Counted from the first letter of the stretch, positions 1-9,582 are shown. The stretch is 64,000 nucleotides of DNA from Winogradskyella costae (GCF_013403865.1 NZ_JABFDK010000001.1:124001-188000); one strand, 5' to 3'. Translations and numbers: made by a program. Notes: generated by a model not told the origin, from the sequence alone.

Positions 1-341
1 GCAGGTAATGCTTTTACATGCCGCCATAGGTAATCGTGTTTTAATTCTAAATCTGTTGGTTTCTTAAAGCTATGCGCTATAATACCTCTAACATTAAACT
101 CTTTGAAAACTTCTCGAATCAAACTATCTTTACCAGCTGTATCCATACCTTGAATACAAAAAAGCACAGAATATTTTCCGTGTGCATACATTCTATTTTG
201 GATATCTGCTAAATCGCGACTAACTTTTCTTAATTCCTTTTCTATCTTCTTTTCACTAGCATCTAAATCGAATGTTGTCGATAAATCTTTAATATTAATT
301 TGAGATGAAATTTTGAAATCTTTTATTTGAACGTCTTTCAT
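1..341 (-). CDS. ppk2: Polyphosphate kinase 2 (PPK2), 5' part only
   Basis: The gene starts at 341 on the minus strand and runs off the left edge, leaving about 113 residues. Residues 64-72 read QGMDTAGKD, the PPK2 form of the Walker A loop, with K71 as the phosphate-binding lysine. Basic and aromatic residues such as SFKKPTDLEL and DYLWRHV follow, as is usual for the family. PPK2 enzymes transfer phosphate between polyphosphate and nucleotides in the cytoplasm. The subclass (NDP- or NMP-phosphorylating) cannot be told because the Walker B and lid regions lie outside the window. Confidence 0.9.
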   Translation of the reverse strand, partial: MKDVQIKDFKISSQINIKDLSTTFDLDASEKKIEKELRKVSRDLADIQNRMYAHGKYSVLFCIQGMDTAGKDSLIREVFKEFNVRGIIAHSFKKPTDLELKHDYLWRHVKALP

Positions 342-497
342 AGATTTAAATATAATTTACGATTACTTAAAGTAGCAGAATCATTATTCTAATTTACTCT
401 TAATTTTGCCTCTAGCGATTCCAAAAGGAACAATTTATAGAGAAAGTTTCATCGTAAAATAGTGTGTTAATTTTACTATTACGATGGAGATTAACTT
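342..497. other. Intergenic gap between ppk2 and the sigma-54 activator
   Basis: Both flanking genes read on the minus strand. The minus-strand sequence after the activator's stop codon encodes no helix-turn-helix continuation in the frames inspected, so that protein's short C-terminus is not an obvious frameshift. No convincing terminator hairpin is seen. Confidence 0.4.
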
Positions 498-1661
498 TTA
501 TTTTGAAGCAAAAGCTTGAACATCACTTTCGCTTACTTCATTTCCTCCTAAAATAATAAGACGTTCTATTACATTGCGCAATTCTCGTATATTACCCGTC
601 CAGTCATAATTCTGAAGCAATTTAATAGCTTTATCTGAAAATGACTTTTTAGCCGTTCCGTGCTCGTTAGAAATCTTTTCAGAAAAATAATTTATTAAAA
701 GAGGAATATCTACGCGTCTATCATTTAAAGACGGGACTTCAATTAAAATCACGGCTAATCTGTGATACAAATCCTCTCTAAATTTGCCCTCTTCAATTTC
801 TTTCTTAAGATTTTTGTTGGTCGCTGCAATTACTCTAACATTGACTTTTATATCTTTATCGCTTCCAACACGTTGAATGCGACTTTCTTGTAAGGCACGT
901 AATACTTTGGCTTGAGCCGACAAACTCATGTCGCCAATTTCATCTAAGAATATGGTCCCACCATTGGCTGCTTCAAATTTCCCTGCTCTATCCTTTGCTG
1001 CAGAGGTAAAAGCACCTTTAACATGGCCGAATAATTCACTTTCAATTAATTCTGAAGGAATTGCAGCACAATTAACTTCAATCATTGGACCTTTAGAGCG
1101 TTCACTTTTTTGATGTAACCAATGTGCCACGAGCTCTTTTCCTGTTCCATTAGGTCCTGTGATTAATACACGAGCATCTGTTGGTGCCACCTTATCAATC
1201 ATGTCTTTTATTCGTTCTACACCATCGCTCTCACCAATCATCTCGTAATTTTTGCTCACTTTTTTCTTAAGCATTTTATTCTCAACGACGAGTTCTTTTC
1301 TATCTAAAGCAATACGAACGGTATTTAAAAGTCTGTTCAAATCTGGTGGCTTAGAAATATAATCAAAAGCACCTAAACGCATGGTATTTACGGCTGTGTC
1401 TAAATCTCCATGACCAGAAATCATAACCATTGGTGTTTCTGGTTTAATCTTTTTAACGGCTTCTAATACTTCAACACCATCCATTTTTGGCATTTTGATA
1501 TCACAAAGCACTAAATCGTAATCCTCTTTTTTTATTTTTTCAATTCCAACTAAACCATCTTCTGCTTCTTCTACTTGGTAGGTACTATTTTCCTCAGAAA
1601 GTATTTTAACCAACACCCGTCGTATAGCAGCTTCATCTTCGATTATTAATATTTTTGGCAT
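498..1661 (-). CDS. Sigma-54-dependent response regulator lacking a DNA-binding domain
   Basis: NtrC-family response regulator of 387 residues. The receiver domain (about 1-120) has phospho-acceptor D54 and conserved K104. The AAA+ domain follows: Walker A GPNGTGKE at 169-176, Walker [12 protein letters not shown] near 234-244 and an arginine-finger region FREDLYHRL near 294. The sigma-54 contact loop, normally GAFTGA, reads GAFTSA at 216-221. The protein ends right after the AAA lid ([12 protein letters not shown]...FASK), so the usual C-terminal Fis-type helix-turn-helix is absent. It should therefore activate sigma-54 RNA polymerase without its own specific site, or with a partner. No cognate kinase is adjacent. 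Confidence 0.9.
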   Translation of the reverse strand: MPKILIIEDEAAIRRVLVKILSEENSTYQVEEAEDGLVGIEKIKKEDYDLVLCDIKMPKMDGVEVLEAVKKIKPETPMVMISGHGDLDTAVNTMRLGAFDYISKPPDLNRLLNTVRIALDRKELVVENKMLKKKVSKNYEMIGESDGVERIKDMIDKVAPTDARVLITGPNGTGKELVAHWLHQKSERSKGPMIEVNCAAIPSELIESELFGHVKGAFTSAAKDRAGKFEAANGGTIFLDEIGDMSLSAQAKVLRALQESRIQRVGSDKDIKVNVRVIAATNKNLKKEIEEGKFREDLYHRLAVILIEVPSLNDRRVDIPLLINYFSEKISNEHGTAKKSFSDKAIKLLQNYDWTGNIRELRNVIERLIILGGNEVSESDVQAFASK

Positions 1662-1757
1662 AATTTATTTTTTTATTGAATATGATTTGAACACTTTAAA
1701 CTACTACTAAAATTATGTTATAGCCCAACTTTGAAAGGTGTAAATCATAAACATATT

Positions 1758-2633
1758 TTATTTTTGTATAATATGTATATCGCGTTGCGGAAAAGGAATA
1801 GACACATTATGTTCTCTAAATAAACGATCGATTTCAAACCTAATTTCGCTCTTAGGAAACTGCGCTTTAAAACTATCTGCTAAGGTAAATGACACTTTAA
1901 AATCTAAAGAACTGTCCCCGAAATTAGTAAAAACAACTCCTGGTTCTGGATCCGAAAGCACACTCTTATTTGCATTTGCTGCCTGCAGCAATAACTTTTT
2001 AACCAACTGAACATCACTTCCGTAAGCGACACCAACCTCAACATTTTCACGAGTTGTCGTGCCATTTTGTGTCCAGTTATACAAGCTGTTTTCTAAATAT
2101 AAATGATTAGGAATTATTAAAACCTTATTATCAATGGTTACTGCTCTTGTGGTTCGTAATTTAATTTCATCCACACGACCGACTTTGCCATCTATTTCTA
2201 TAATATCCCCAACATGTACGGATTGGTCTATGAGTATAAATACTCCAGAAATAATATCTTGAAACAAAGTTTGCAGTGCTAAACCAATTCCAATTAAAAG
2301 TGCTGCAGAAGCGGCAAAAACAGCTGTTACATTTACACCTACGCTGTTCAACGTTATGAGGAGTATAATGATATATACAAGCCATCTAAAATAACCATAA
2401 ACAACACCAAACTTACCCTTGTTCTCTTCAGGTACTTTTCGTGTCATAATTTTTAAAACTATTCTTAAGGCAATAGTAGTAACAAAAATGACTGTTATGA
2501 TAATTAGAATATCAAAAATTGAAATGCTAATATCTTTACCAATATTAATGTGTAACCCTAGGAAATCGCTTAAAGTTTGCCAAGCACCGCTTTCTGTTAT
2601 TTTGTCTTCTATTTCACTTAAATCCTGCGCCAT
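1758..2633 (-). CDS. MscS-family small-conductance mechanosensitive channel
   Basis: 291 residues, with an N-terminal amphipathic stretch, about three transmembrane helices (roughly 25-45, 75-95 and 100-125) and a soluble C-terminal domain. The pore-lining helix contains small-residue packing (AASAALLIGIGLALQTLFQD), followed by the conserved MscS beta-domain sequence VGDIIEIDGKVGRVDEI. MscS channels release solutes across the inner membrane during hypo-osmotic shock. The length matches small MscS proteins. It lies just after the ABC permease gene with only a few bases between, so it may be co-transcribed with the exporter. Confidence 0.92.
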   Translation of the reverse strand: MAQDLSEIEDKITESGAWQTLSDFLGLHINIGKDISISIFDILIIITVIFVTTIALRIVLKIMTRKVPEENKGKFGVVYGYFRWLVYIIILLITLNSVGVNVTAVFAASAALLIGIGLALQTLFQDIISGVFILIDQSVHVGDIIEIDGKVGRVDEIKLRTTRAVTIDNKVLIIPNHLYLENSLYNWTQNGTTTRENVEVGVAYGSDVQLVKKLLLQAANANKSVLSDPEPGVVFTNFGDSSLDFKVSFTLADSFKAQFPKSEIRFEIDRLFREHNVSIPFPQRDIHIIQK

Positions 2634-2636
2634 CGT

Positions 2637-3950
2637 TTAATACTTTAACCATTTAAATAGTTCTTTGTATGTTGGTTTTTTTCCATACATTAAAATACCA
2701 ACACGATATATTTTAGCTGCAAACCAAACAGCAAAAATGAATGTTCCTAGTAACAATAATAACGATAAGGCTTGCTGCCATAACGGAACCCCAAACGGAA
2801 TTCGCATTAACATCACCACAGGAGACGTAAATGGAATAAACGAAAATACTGTTGAAATAGTACCGTGTGGATCTTCAATAACCGTAAACACTCCCACATA
2901 AACTGCCAAAATTAAAGGCATCAGAATTGGCAACATAAATTGTTGTGTATCCGTTTCATTATCTACTGCCGCACCAATCGCTGCATAAAGCGAACTATAG
3001 AGTAAATACCCTCCTATAAAGAAGAATAAAAAGGCTATAATAAGATTAGTTAAAGGTAAATTACTAATAGCTGTAATTAAGTTTTCTGCCATTGCTTGCG
3101 TGCCATCCGCTTGCATCGCTTGATTTATCATTTCTTGCTGTGGTGTTTGCACTTGTGTTAAATCAATACCAAAAATGGTAGAAACAACAACCAATAAAAC
3201 ACCACCTAAAATGACCCAAATTACAAATTGCGTAACACCAGCTAATGACGTTCCTATAATTTTCCCCATCATTAATTGAATGGGTTTTACGGATGAAATT
3301 ATAACTTCAATAATTCTACTTGTTTTTTCCTCAATTACACTACGCATAATCATATTGCCATAGATTACGATAAACATAAATAATAAATAACCCGCAGCTC
3401 CACCAAATGCAAGCTTCACAACATTATCAATTTTAGAACTCTTTTCTCCATCAAAACTTTCTTGCGCTATTTCGATATCAGTTTGAGAAGCCTCTATTTG
3501 TGTTAAAGTAACACCATCTAATTCAAGTTTCTTTTCCTTTAATCGTTTTTCAATCTGACGTTCTAAACCAGAAATAACACTTAAAGACGGGGACTCTTCA
3601 GAGTAAAATTTCACATGACCAGACACATCATTTAAAGAACTTGCATTGCCAATATATAATAAACCGTAATCTTCTTTTTCTTTGACCAATGCAATGGCAT
3701 CGTCTAAGCTTAATCCATTGAGATTTGTGTATGTTGTAAACTCAGTATTTTCAAATACGTCTTCCAAGTAACCTGTATCATCTAAAATAGAAATGGTACG
3801 TTCCTTATCGTTATTTAATTGCGATAAATAGGCCACCACTGCAAAAAGTGCAATCATTATTAACGGACTTAAAAACGTCATTACAATAAATGATTTGTTT
3901 TTCACTTTTGTAAGGTATTCACGTTTTATAATTAATGGTAAATGATTCAT
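2637..3950 (-). CDS. ABC-2 type exporter permease (NatB-like)
   Basis: 437 residues. One N-terminal transmembrane segment (FIVMTFLSPLIMIALFAVVAYL) is followed by an extracytoplasmic region of about 150 residues and then about five C-terminal membrane helices. The sequence RSVIEEKTSRIIEVIISSVKPIQLMMGKIIG is the conserved ABC-2 cytoplasmic coupling region seen in NatB and related permeases. Its start codon overlaps the stop codon of the upstream ATPase by one base, so translation is probably coupled. The substrate is unknown; homologues are linked to sodium or peptide/lipid export, and nothing here decides between these. Confidence 0.88.
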   Translation of the reverse strand: MNHLPLIIKREYLTKVKNKSFIVMTFLSPLIMIALFAVVAYLSQLNNDKERTISILDDTGYLEDVFENTEFTTYTNLNGLSLDDAIALVKEKEDYGLLYIGNASSLNDVSGHVKFYSEESPSLSVISGLERQIEKRLKEKKLELDGVTLTQIEASQTDIEIAQESFDGEKSSKIDNVVKLAFGGAAGYLLFMFIVIYGNMIMRSVIEEKTSRIIEVIISSVKPIQLMMGKIIGTSLAGVTQFVIWVILGGVLLVVVSTIFGIDLTQVQTPQQEMINQAMQADGTQAMAENLITAISNLPLTNLIIAFLFFFIGGYLLYSSLYAAIGAAVDNETDTQQFMLPILMPLILAVYVGVFTVIEDPHGTISTVFSFIPFTSPVVMLMRIPFGVPLWQQALSLLLLLGTFIFAVWFAAKIYRVGILMYGKKPTYKELFKWLKY

Positions 3951-4879
3951 TATTGATTGTTTTTTACAGTTTGAATAAATATATCGCTAGCGGAAGGGAT
4001 CACTTCTACAAAGTGATGCACCTGAGCTTTTGATGTTAAAAATGACAGTAAATCATTAGGTGATGTTTGTTCATTTATTTTAATATTCAACTTAATATCA
4101 TCATTTAAATTTCTAAAAGTCGCAGGGAGCACTTCAAATTTATCTTGTATTTCAGAAATCACTTTTTCTCTATCTAATGACTCTAATCCGACTTCGAATG
4201 TGTTTGTTTTATACTGACGTTTTATATCGTTTAATTTTCCGTCTAATACTTTATTAGATTTATGAATTAAGGCGATATGATCACATAACTCCTCAACAGA
4301 TTCCATTCGGTGTGTTGAAAAAATTACTGTAGCTCCTTCGTCTCTTAACTGCAAAATTTCATCTTTAATTAAATTAGCATTAATAGGGTCAAAACCAGAA
4401 AAAGGTTCATCAAAAATTAATAATTTTGGTTGATGAAGAACGGTTACAATAAATTGGATTTTTTGAGCTTGTCCTTTACTTAGTTCTTGGATTTTTTTAT
4501 TCCACCAATCACCGATGTCTAATTTATCGAACCAATATTTCAATCTGGATTTTGCTTCTGTCTTACTTAAACCTTTTAATTGTGCTAAATACAAACATTG
4601 CTCACCCACCTTCATGGATTTATATAATCCGCGCTCTTCTGGTAAATAGCCGATATCTCTGATATGCTCTGGTTTTAGTGGTTGACCATCTAGTAACACA
4701 GAACCTTCATCTGGCATGGTAATTTGATTTATTATACGGATTAGGGTGGTTTTCCCCGCTCCATTTGGGCCAAGTAAGCCAAATATGCTACCTTTTGGCA
4801 CAGCAATAGATACTTGATTTAGTGCTTTAAATTCTCCGAAATTTTTTGAAACGGAATTAGCAACTAATAAGTCGTTCAT
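3950..4879 (-). CDS. ABC transporter ATPase (NatA-like)
   Basis: 309 residues. Walker A GPNGAGKTT lies near residue 38. The signature motif is LSKGQAQK rather than LSGGQ, a variant common in this subfamily. Walker B is LLIFDEP and the H-loop is STHRM. A C-terminal extension of about 90 residues (FEVGLESLDREKV...) is typical of NatA/DrrA-like ATPases. It pairs with the permease that starts on its last base. Energises the two-gene exporter at the inner membrane. Confidence 0.93.
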   Translation of the reverse strand: MNDLLVANSVSKNFGEFKALNQVSIAVPKGSIFGLLGPNGAGKTTLIRIINQITMPDEGSVLLDGQPLKPEHIRDIGYLPEERGLYKSMKVGEQCLYLAQLKGLSKTEAKSRLKYWFDKLDIGDWWNKKIQELSKGQAQKIQFIVTVLHQPKLLIFDEPFSGFDPINANLIKDEILQLRDEGATVIFSTHRMESVEELCDHIALIHKSNKVLDGKLNDIKRQYKTNTFEVGLESLDREKVISEIQDKFEVLPATFRNLNDDIKLNIKINEQTSPNDLLSFLTSKAQVHHFVEVIPSASDIFIQTVKNNQ

Positions 4880-5257
4880 ATTAAACTAAGTTTTTAAGAT
4901 GTGGTTATTACGTAAATATATTAAATGTTATAGACTCTAAAATAAGAATATCTTACTATTTCGGTAATTATTGAATATTTCTTTAACTAGTATGAAATAT
5001 GAGCTTCAGATTGAAAAAATCGTTAATAAATCTCAAGAATTTAATGGCGTATGAGAAGTTCGTAATTGTTTTATCTCATATTTGATTAGTACAACACAAC
5101 ATAAATAAAGCTCATTACTAAACTATTAGGACCTAAAAACAAAACCCACCCTTATGGTTAGACAAGGATGGGAAAAAATTGCTATGAAAAAGAAAAATTA
5201 CCGCTAATTAGATTAGCGATAATTCAAATATACTATTTTTTATTAAATAGGCGACCT
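4880..5257. other. Intergenic region between the ABC ATPase and dnaJ
   Basis: About 380 bases, AT-rich. It must hold the promoter of the ABC operon near 4880-4960 and the dnaJ terminator (5145-5172). No ORF, tRNA or repeat was recognised in the rest. Confidence 0.4.
5133..5172 (-). terminator. Terminator of grpE-dnaJ
   Basis: The stem CCCACCCTT/AAGGATGGG (one G-U pair) spans 5145-5172. On the minus strand it is followed by GGGTTTTGTTTTTA. It lies about 85 bases after the dnaJ stop codon. Confidence 0.7.
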
Positions 5258-6388
5258 TTATGAAAACATATCTTTTACCTTTTCAAAAAAAGATTTATCC
5301 GAGCTTTCTGGTTTAGGTTCAAAATGCTCATCTTCTTTCATACTTTCAAAAAATGTTTTTTGCTTTTTACTTAAAGTCTTTGGTGTCCAGACGTTTACAT
5401 GAACTAACAAATCACCTTTACCATAACCGTTGATACTAGGAATACCTTTACCTCGTAATCTTAAAATTTTACCAGATTGCACACCTGGTTCAATTTTTAT
5501 TCTCACTTTACCTGTAACAGTATCTATTTCTTTAGAGTTACCCAAAACGGCATCTGGTAAACTTACATACATATCATAATGCAAGTTATCACCCTCACGT
5601 TTTAAAGTTGCGTGCTCTTCCTCTTGTATTGCAACTAACAAATCACCTGCAACACCATTACCTGGTGCGTCATTACCTTTTCCGGTAACTTTAAGTTGCA
5701 TACCGTCTACTACACCTGCTGGAATTTTAACAGTAACTGTTTCATCAGAAACTTTTAAACCATGGGCATCTGCATCGGCTGGTTTTTTGTCAATAGTTTG
5801 TCCTGCCCCACCACAAGTCGGACAAGCCGCAGCTGTTTGCATTCTCCCCAAAATGGTGTTAGTAACTCTAGTGACTTGGCCAGCTCCATTACATGTACTA
5901 CATGTTTTATAAGTTGTACCTGGCGCTTGTATTTTACGTTTTACTTTAATTTTCTTTTCAACTCCATTAGCCACATCTTCTAATGATAAAGTAACACGAA
6001 TACGCAAATTGCTGCCTTTAACAACACGCTGCCTTCCGCCTCCACCAAAGCCACTGAATCCGCCTCCACCTCCGAAGCCTCCGCCTCCGAAGATATCACC
6101 AAATTGACTAAAAATGTCATCCATATTCATGCCGCCTCCGCCAAAGCCTCCGCCGCCACTGCCATCAAAGGCTTGGTGACCAAATTGGTCGTAACGTGCT
6201 TTTTTGTCAGCATTACTTAGAACCTCATATGCTTCTGCAGCCTTTTTAAACTTCTCTTCGGCACTTGTATCATCTGGATTTTTATCTGGATGATACTTTA
6301 ATGCCATTTTACGATAAGCTTTTTTTATCTCAGCTTCAGTTGCTCCTTTACTTATTCCTAATATGTCGTAATAATCTTCTTTCATCAA
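5258..6388 (-). CDS. dnaJ: Chaperone DnaJ (Hsp40), reduced zinc-finger form
   Basis: 376 residues. The J domain carries HPD at 33-35. A Gly/Phe-rich linker (about 75-120) and the C-terminal client-binding domains follow. The zinc region is short: only two CxxCxGxG motifs are present (C163/C166 and C189/C192), where the classical protein has four, so only one zinc site can form. The start could be the first or second ATG of the adjacent pair. It works with DnaK and with GrpE, encoded 49 bases upstream in the same operon. The two-motif form matches my memory of other flavobacterial DnaJ proteins, so it is probably a lineage trait rather than damage. Confidence 0.96.
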   Translation of the reverse strand: MMKEDYYDILGISKGATEAEIKKAYRKMALKYHPDKNPDDTSAEEKFKKAAEAYEVLSNADKKARYDQFGHQAFDGSGGGGFGGGGMNMDDIFSQFGDIFGGGGFGGGGGFSGFGGGGRQRVVKGSNLRIRVTLSLEDVANGVEKKIKVKRKIQAPGTTYKTCSTCNGAGQVTRVTNTILGRMQTAAACPTCGGAGQTIDKKPADADAHGLKVSDETVTVKIPAGVVDGMQLKVTGKGNDAPGNGVAGDLLVAIQEEEHATLKREGDNLHYDMYVSLPDAVLGNSKEIDTVTGKVRIKIEPGVQSGKILRLRGKGIPSINGYGKGDLLVHVNVWTPKTLSKKQKTFFESMKEDEHFEPKPESSDKSFFEKVKDMFS

Positions 6389-6437
6389 CTAATTAATTCT
6401 TGATTTTCGCAGAAATGTGCAAATTCGTATTTCAATA

Positions 6438-6995
6438 TTATTGTCCGATTACCACTTTTGGGAAACGAATAACTTTCTCTCCTAATTTATAACCACGCTC
6501 AATAACATCAATGATTTTTCCTTTAAGGTCATCAGTTGGTGCCGGTATTTGCGTTACTGCTTCATGATTATCTGCATTAAAGACATCGCCTTGTCTTACC
6601 TCTATTACTGATAAGCCTTTTTGCTCTAATGTATTCTGTAATTTGTTATAAATTAACAAGACTCCTTTTCTTAACTCTTCTGCTTCTTTGTCATCTTCAA
6701 TGTGTGACAAAGCACGTTCAAAATCATCTAAAATTGGCAACATTGCCATTACGACATCCTGACTTGCTGTTTTAAATAATTCGATACGTTCTTTAGTTGT
6801 TCGTTTTTTGTAGTTTTCAAACTCCGCAAACAAACGCATAAATTTATCTTTCTCAACAATCAATTGATCCTGTAACTGTTCTTCCGGAGATTTTAACTCC
6901 TCTTGTTGCGTTTCCACATCACCTTCTACTGTACTTGTTGCTTGATCCTCTACTTGTGAATCTTCAACCTTATTGTTTTTATCTTTTTTACTCAT
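6438..6995 (-). CDS. grpE: Nucleotide exchange factor GrpE
   Basis: About 185 residues from the ATG at 6995; an in-frame TTG at 7019 would add eight residues but is less likely. An acidic disordered N-terminus is followed by the long helix EKDKFMRLFAEFENYKKRTTKERIE. The C-terminal beta domain ends VIERGYKLGEKVIRFPKVVIGQ. GrpE releases ADP from DnaK in the cytoplasm. It is the first gene of a grpE-dnaJ operon and has a Bacteroidota-type promoter just upstream (7029-7060). Confidence 0.96.
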   Translation of the reverse strand: MSKKDKNNKVEDSQVEDQATSTVEGDVETQQEELKSPEEQLQDQLIVEKDKFMRLFAEFENYKKRTTKERIELFKTASQDVVMAMLPILDDFERALSHIEDDKEAEELRKGVLLIYNKLQNTLEQKGLSVIEVRQGDVFNADNHEAVTQIPAPTDDLKGKIIDVIERGYKLGEKVIRFPKVVIGQ

Positions 6996-7028
6996 TTTGA
7001 GTTCTTTTTTTGCTTTCAATTAGATTGG

Positions 7029-7060
7029 CAAAAGTACTGCCATTATTATAAAAATGTCAA
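7029..7060 (-). promoter_or_regulatory. Candidate promoter of grpE-dnaJ
   Basis: On the minus strand, TACTTTTG (plus positions 7029-7036) matches the Bacteroidota -7 consensus TAnnTTTG. A TTG at 7058-7060 lies 21 bases upstream, in the range expected for the -33 element. Confidence 0.6.
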
Positions 7061-7105
7061 AATGTCATTAACATTTTTTTATCATACTTTAAATGCAGTA
7101 TTTCA

Positions 7106-7113
7106 TATCTTTG
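7106..7113 (+). promoter_or_regulatory. Candidate -7 promoter element of the yceI gene
   Basis: TATCTTTG matches TAnnTTTG and lies 30 bases before the ATG. A clear -33 TTG at ideal spacing was not found. Confidence 0.5.
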
Positions 7114-7143
7114 TGTTATCAACTCAAATAAAAAACACTTAAT

Positions 7144-7797
7144 ATGAAATTAAATTTTTTAAAATTTTTTGCGCTAGTTACTATAATTACATTTTCAAGT
7201 TGTGGTGATAAAGCTAAGGAAGCTGACACAACGAAAGCCAAAGATGCTGCGGTTGCTGCAACTAGCTCTATTAGCTACGTTGTAGACATAGACAAATCTA
7301 TGATTGAATGGAAAGGTTTTAAACCAACAGGCACCCACAACGGTACAATTGCTCTTAGTGGAGGAAAGCTAAACATTAGTGATGGAGCGGTTAAGTATGG
7401 TAAATTTGCTATTGATATGGCTAGTATTGTTGTTAGCGATATTCCTGCTGAAGAAGAAGGAAATGCAAAATTAACAGGTCACCTAATGAGTGCCGATTTT
7501 TTTAATGTTGAATCGCACCCTAATGCAAAATTTGAAGTTACCGGAACGGAAACTACTGATGGAAAATCTATGCTTTCTGGTAATTTAACAATTAAAGAAA
7601 CTACAAATAATATTAGTTTCCCTGTAACGGTCTCTATTAATGAAGATTCGATGACATTAACAAGTGAAGCGTTCACAATAGACCGTTCTAAGTGGAATAT
7701 TAAGTATGGATCAAAATCATTTTTTGATGATTTAGGTGATAAATTCATCAATGATGATATGGAATTGAAAATTACCGTCACAGCGAATAAAGCATAA
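7144..7797 (+). CDS. YceI-family lipoprotein
   Basis: 217 residues. The signal peptide ends in the lipobox FSSC, with the lipidated cysteine at residue 20, so it is a membrane-anchored periplasmic protein. The YceI domain (about 45-215) shows characteristic sequences such as IEWKGFKPTGTHNGTI, LTGHLMSADFFNVESHPNAKFEVT and LTIKETTNNISFPVTV. YceI proteins form a lipocalin-like barrel that binds isoprenoid-type molecules in characterised members; the ligand here is unknown. It is transcribed alone and ends at a strong terminator. Confidence 0.92.
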   Translation: MKLNFLKFFALVTIITFSSCGDKAKEADTTKAKDAAVAATSSISYVVDIDKSMIEWKGFKPTGTHNGTIALSGGKLNISDGAVKYGKFAIDMASIVVSDIPAEEEGNAKLTGHLMSADFFNVESHPNAKFEVTGTETTDGKSMLSGNLTIKETTNNISFPVTVSINEDSMTLTSEAFTIDRSKWNIKYGSKSFFDDLGDKFINDDMELKITVTANKA

Positions 7798-7816
7798 ACC
7801 CAGATAATTTATTATG

Positions 7817-7848
7817 AAAAGCAGTCATTCTCGTGGCTGCTTTTTTTT
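7817..7848 (+). terminator. Rho-independent terminator of the yceI gene
   Basis: GCAGTCA-TTCTCG-TGGCTGC stem-loop flanked by A and T runs (eight T residues), 20 bases after the stop codon. Confidence 0.8.
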
Positions 7849-7929
7849 GCTTTACAGTGAAAAAATTTTTAAACATACCATATTAAAGCATTCATCTAAC
7901 AGCTCAAGATTGACTTAGTCAAACTAAAA

Positions 7930-7948
7930 AATCCCCATAACGGGGATT
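7930..7948 (-). terminator. Second hairpin, terminator-like on the minus strand
   Basis: AATCCCCATAACGGGGATT is a perfect 8-bp stem with a 3-base loop. On the minus strand it is followed by TTTTTTAG. It lies about 165 bases beyond the terminator of the next minus-strand gene, so it either catches read-through or ends a short transcript of its own. Confidence 0.5.
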
Positions 7949-8113
7949 CTTAGTTAAAGTTGACATTTATAATTCCCTAAAACTATGTGTCGTCAACTTA
8001 TATCATTAATTAATAGTTATTTCTTTATAGAAACGGTTTAAAGAATAAAAGCATTTCACCGTAACAATCTTTAATTAATAGCACTGTAAATCTACATCAC
8101 GCTATAAATTAAA

Positions 8114-8138
8114 AAAATACCCAATAGCGGGTATTTTT
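8114..8138 (-). terminator. Terminator of the DUF5723-type gene
   Basis: AAAAATACCC-AATAGC-GGGTATTTTT stem-loop with T runs on both sides, 22 bases beyond the stop codon of the minus-strand gene. Confidence 0.7.
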
Positions 8139-8160
8139 AAGTTGTTAATGTCATCAAATA

Positions 8161-9483
8161 TTATCTATACAATGGAATCTTTAATCCCACATAAACATCT
8201 GTAGTCTTAGAACTATCTGACAAAAGGTTTGTAAAAACAGATCCAGAACCTACAGTCAATGGGCCTAAACGGATACCACCGCCAAAAGACAAATCATCGT
8301 ATTGCCTATAACTAAGTGGTGCATAAAAGCTAAACCATTTAGTTTCTAATCTTGGTGCTACAGTTACGGTATTTAGCGTTGCTGTACTTAATTCTGATCC
8401 TTTTTTTGCCATTGATAAATCTGCTTGTGCGCTTACAAACCATTTTTTTGTAAATCTATAATCTACAAGTATATGTAGTGCTGTGGGTAATTTTATTTTT
8501 GCTGTTTCATTGGTTTCTACACTTGGGTAGTTAGAATCCAAGAAGTCTTCTATATCCTCTTCAGTATCTGCCGTATTTACAATGGCATTTACATCGTAAC
8601 GAGTCACTGTAGCGTTATCATAATTTATAGCACCAATATCTGTTACCGAAAGACCTATCTTTAACTTATAAGGATCCTTATAGGTCGGTAACTCATCATT
8701 CTCACGATCCGTGTACCACTGGTATGTAAAACCAAGATCTAATCCAAAACCAGAGGTGAGGTTACTAAAATCCATATCATCACCATCAAAATCTTCACTT
8801 GTACCATAATTTAATTGTCCTGAGGTTTCTAATGTTTCTGTGGATTGATCATAATTCCCTTCTAAACCCGGACTACTCATAAACAAACTACCTGCACCTA
8901 AAAGGTATTTTAAGGTCACGCCTCCTTTTAATACATGGTTGGGTTTCTCCATAAGTATTCTACCATATGCCACCCCTATCTCTGCCCAAGAATGTACGGT
9001 TCCGTTTAAGTGTTTAGAGTCAAATTCAAAATCTTCATCTGAATCAAAATCATCCTCAATAGCTTCAAAAAGCTCACCACTTATATTGTTTATATTAAAG
9101 TTTGCTCTTGCTCTAGTTACAATACCAATACTACTCTTATTAGTAAGGTTGAACATAAACGACGGAAGCACAATATCTGCGTTTAAAAAAAAGTTATTGG
9201 CGTTACTTGGGAATTTTTCAGCATCATCTTCAAAGTCAAAGGCTCCATCTGAATTCATAAGATCACTGACATTAATTCCGAAATAATCACTACCGCCAAA
9301 GACACTACCTGACACTAAGTTAATATCTGTTCTTAAACCAGAGCCTACAATACTCGACGGATTATAAATCACACCTTGAATACCAGAGTAATTATCGATA
9401 GAGTGGCCGACATAGCTTTGACCAAAGGAAAGGTTAAGAATTAAAAGAAAAAAAGCAAGGTTTAATAGTTTAGTATTTTTCAT
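8161..9483 (-). CDS. DUF5723-type outer-membrane beta-barrel protein
   Basis: 440 residues with a signal peptide ending near SFGQSY. The N-terminus YVGHSIDNYSGIQGVIYNPSSIVGS is typical of flavobacterial DUF5723 proteins. The remainder alternates in barrel-like strands and ends DVYVGLKIPLYR, as outer-membrane barrels often do. Function is unknown; the predicted location is the outer membrane. A 24-bp motif about 100 bases upstream (9583-9606) is shared with the upstream region of the neighbouring histidine kinase gene, which suggests control by that two-component system. Confidence 0.75.
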   Translation of the reverse strand: MKNTKLLNLAFFLLILNLSFGQSYVGHSIDNYSGIQGVIYNPSSIVGSGLRTDINLVSGSVFGGSDYFGINVSDLMNSDGAFDFEDDAEKFPSNANNFFLNADIVLPSFMFNLTNKSSIGIVTRARANFNINNISGELFEAIEDDFDSDEDFEFDSKHLNGTVHSWAEIGVAYGRILMEKPNHVLKGGVTLKYLLGAGSLFMSSPGLEGNYDQSTETLETSGQLNYGTSEDFDGDDMDFSNLTSGFGLDLGFTYQWYTDRENDELPTYKDPYKLKIGLSVTDIGAINYDNATVTRYDVNAIVNTADTEEDIEDFLDSNYPSVETNETAKIKLPTALHILVDYRFTKKWFVSAQADLSMAKKGSELSTATLNTVTVAPRLETKWFSFYAPLSYRQYDDLSFGGGIRLGPLTVGSGSVFTNLLSDSSKTTDVYVGLKIPLYR

Positions 9484-9582
9484 AATTAATTAAGGTTGGT
9501 TAATAGCGAAGTTAAAATTTTAAATGAGTTTTTTTCTAGATATAAAACCTTTTTCAAAGGTTAAAAATTAATTCTTAGGGTG

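Noticed and set aside
342..497. Missing helix-turn-helix of the sigma-54 activator due to frameshift
   Set aside because: The sequence after the stop has stops in the frames read by eye and no Fis-like residues.
928..1113. Plus-strand ORF inside the sigma-54 activator, and similar small ORFs inside other genes (for example 2665-2901, 8939-9286, 36634-37011)
   Set aside because: They lie antisense to clear protein-coding genes, have no family features and no spacing to a promoter.
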